This document shows, in pieces, positions 63,892-64,000 of a stretch of DNA of 64,000 nucleotides. The position numbers were made by a program, and so were the translations under genes. Where the stretch lies: assembly GCA_963565915.1 (NCBI GenBank), contig OY751489.1, forward strand, positions 4,216,001 to 4,280,000, given 5' to 3'. The notes under the pieces were generated by a model. The model saw only the letters and a list, made by a program, of their open reading frames with translations. It did not search any database and was not told the origin of the DNA. Source of the stretch: Entoloma clypeatum (Eukaryota; Basidiomycota; Agaricomycetes; Agaricales; Entolomataceae). Position 1 is the stretch's first letter; the number at the start of each line of letters is the position of its first letter.

Positions 63892-64000
63892 TAGTGTTTG
63901 AGGGTTCAGTCTTATGAACTGGAAAATGAATTTGAACTGGACTGGACTGGACTGGAAGAGACCTGAACTGGCAGTTCAGATCTCACTGATTTTGAGCTCA
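63892..64000 (+). mobile_element. hAT-like repeat, left end running off the window
   Basis: TAGTGTTTGAGGGTTCAGTC then repeated GAACTGGACTGGACTGG motifs. The end is outside the window. Confidence 0.55.

Overview
This window looks like a repeat-saturated piece of a basidiomycete (probably Agaricomycete) nuclear genome. The evidence is the mobile-element set (a KDZ DNA transposon with its cysteine-cluster transposase, Ty3 chromoviruses with C-terminal chromodomains, RNase H-bearing Tad-type LINEs, Ty1/copia elements), the short 54-66 nt introns with CTAAC/TACTAAC branch sites, and a two-zinc-finger gene style seen in mushroom genomes. Almost no host sequence survives. The only credible intact non-transposon gene is a small secreted cysteine-rich protein (1350-1622). 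Host remnants are a minus-strand broken frame (175-687) and a zinc-finger gene split by a copia element (2303-2783 and 8163-8700).

Layout. 1-2.8 kb: broken frame, small secreted protein, 5' half of the zinc-finger pseudogene. 2784-8157: Copia-1 (minus), TSD GCAGT. 8.2-12.8 kb: 3' half of the zinc-finger pseudogene, a 157-bp tandem repeat, a large hAT-like non-autonomous repeat with its own 490-bp MITE insertion, an LTR remnant. 12811-19442: chromovirus E (minus) with an extra third ORF, TSD GTTCT. 19.4-23.7 kb: Tad-like LINE (plus) carrying a second, 5'-truncated LINE with poly(A), a 15-bp TSD and a perfect 5' fold-back. 23.7-24.9 kb: hAT-like repeat with a solo LTR and a MITE. 24942-30724: KDZ transposon (minus). 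30.8-33.5 kb: Copia-D (plus), cut off in its RT. 33516-52842: Copia-C (minus), a nested set whose frame is opened by chromovirus A (37650-44153), chromovirus B (44376-50475) and a CACTA-like MITE (36698-37113). Chromovirus A itself contains a solo LTR, a tRNA-like insertion and an internal inversion. 52.8-54.4 kb: LINE and chromovirus fragments. 54437-56052: Tc1/mariner element. 56-64 kb: hAT-like repeat copies, a short LTR element (57914-60400), minisatellites, LINE RT fragments and chromovirus E-like fragments.

Insertion order can be read from target-site duplications and from frames that rejoin when an insert is removed. Chromovirus B appears youngest: its two 434-bp LTRs look identical and gag and pol are open. 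Most other elements are dead, and nearly all of their in-frame stops fit CGA to TGA changes, as expected from deamination of methylated CpG.

Most notable: (i) a tandemly amplified exon-intron cassette in the second gene of the KDZ element; (ii) 10-11 nt LTR/primer-site complementarity in three chromovirus copies, at the distance from a TATA box expected for Tf1-style self-priming; (iii) copia primer sites that match the anticodon arm of initiator tRNA-Met; (iv) a large hAT-like non-autonomous family carrying a G-rich minisatellite and a tRNA-like module.
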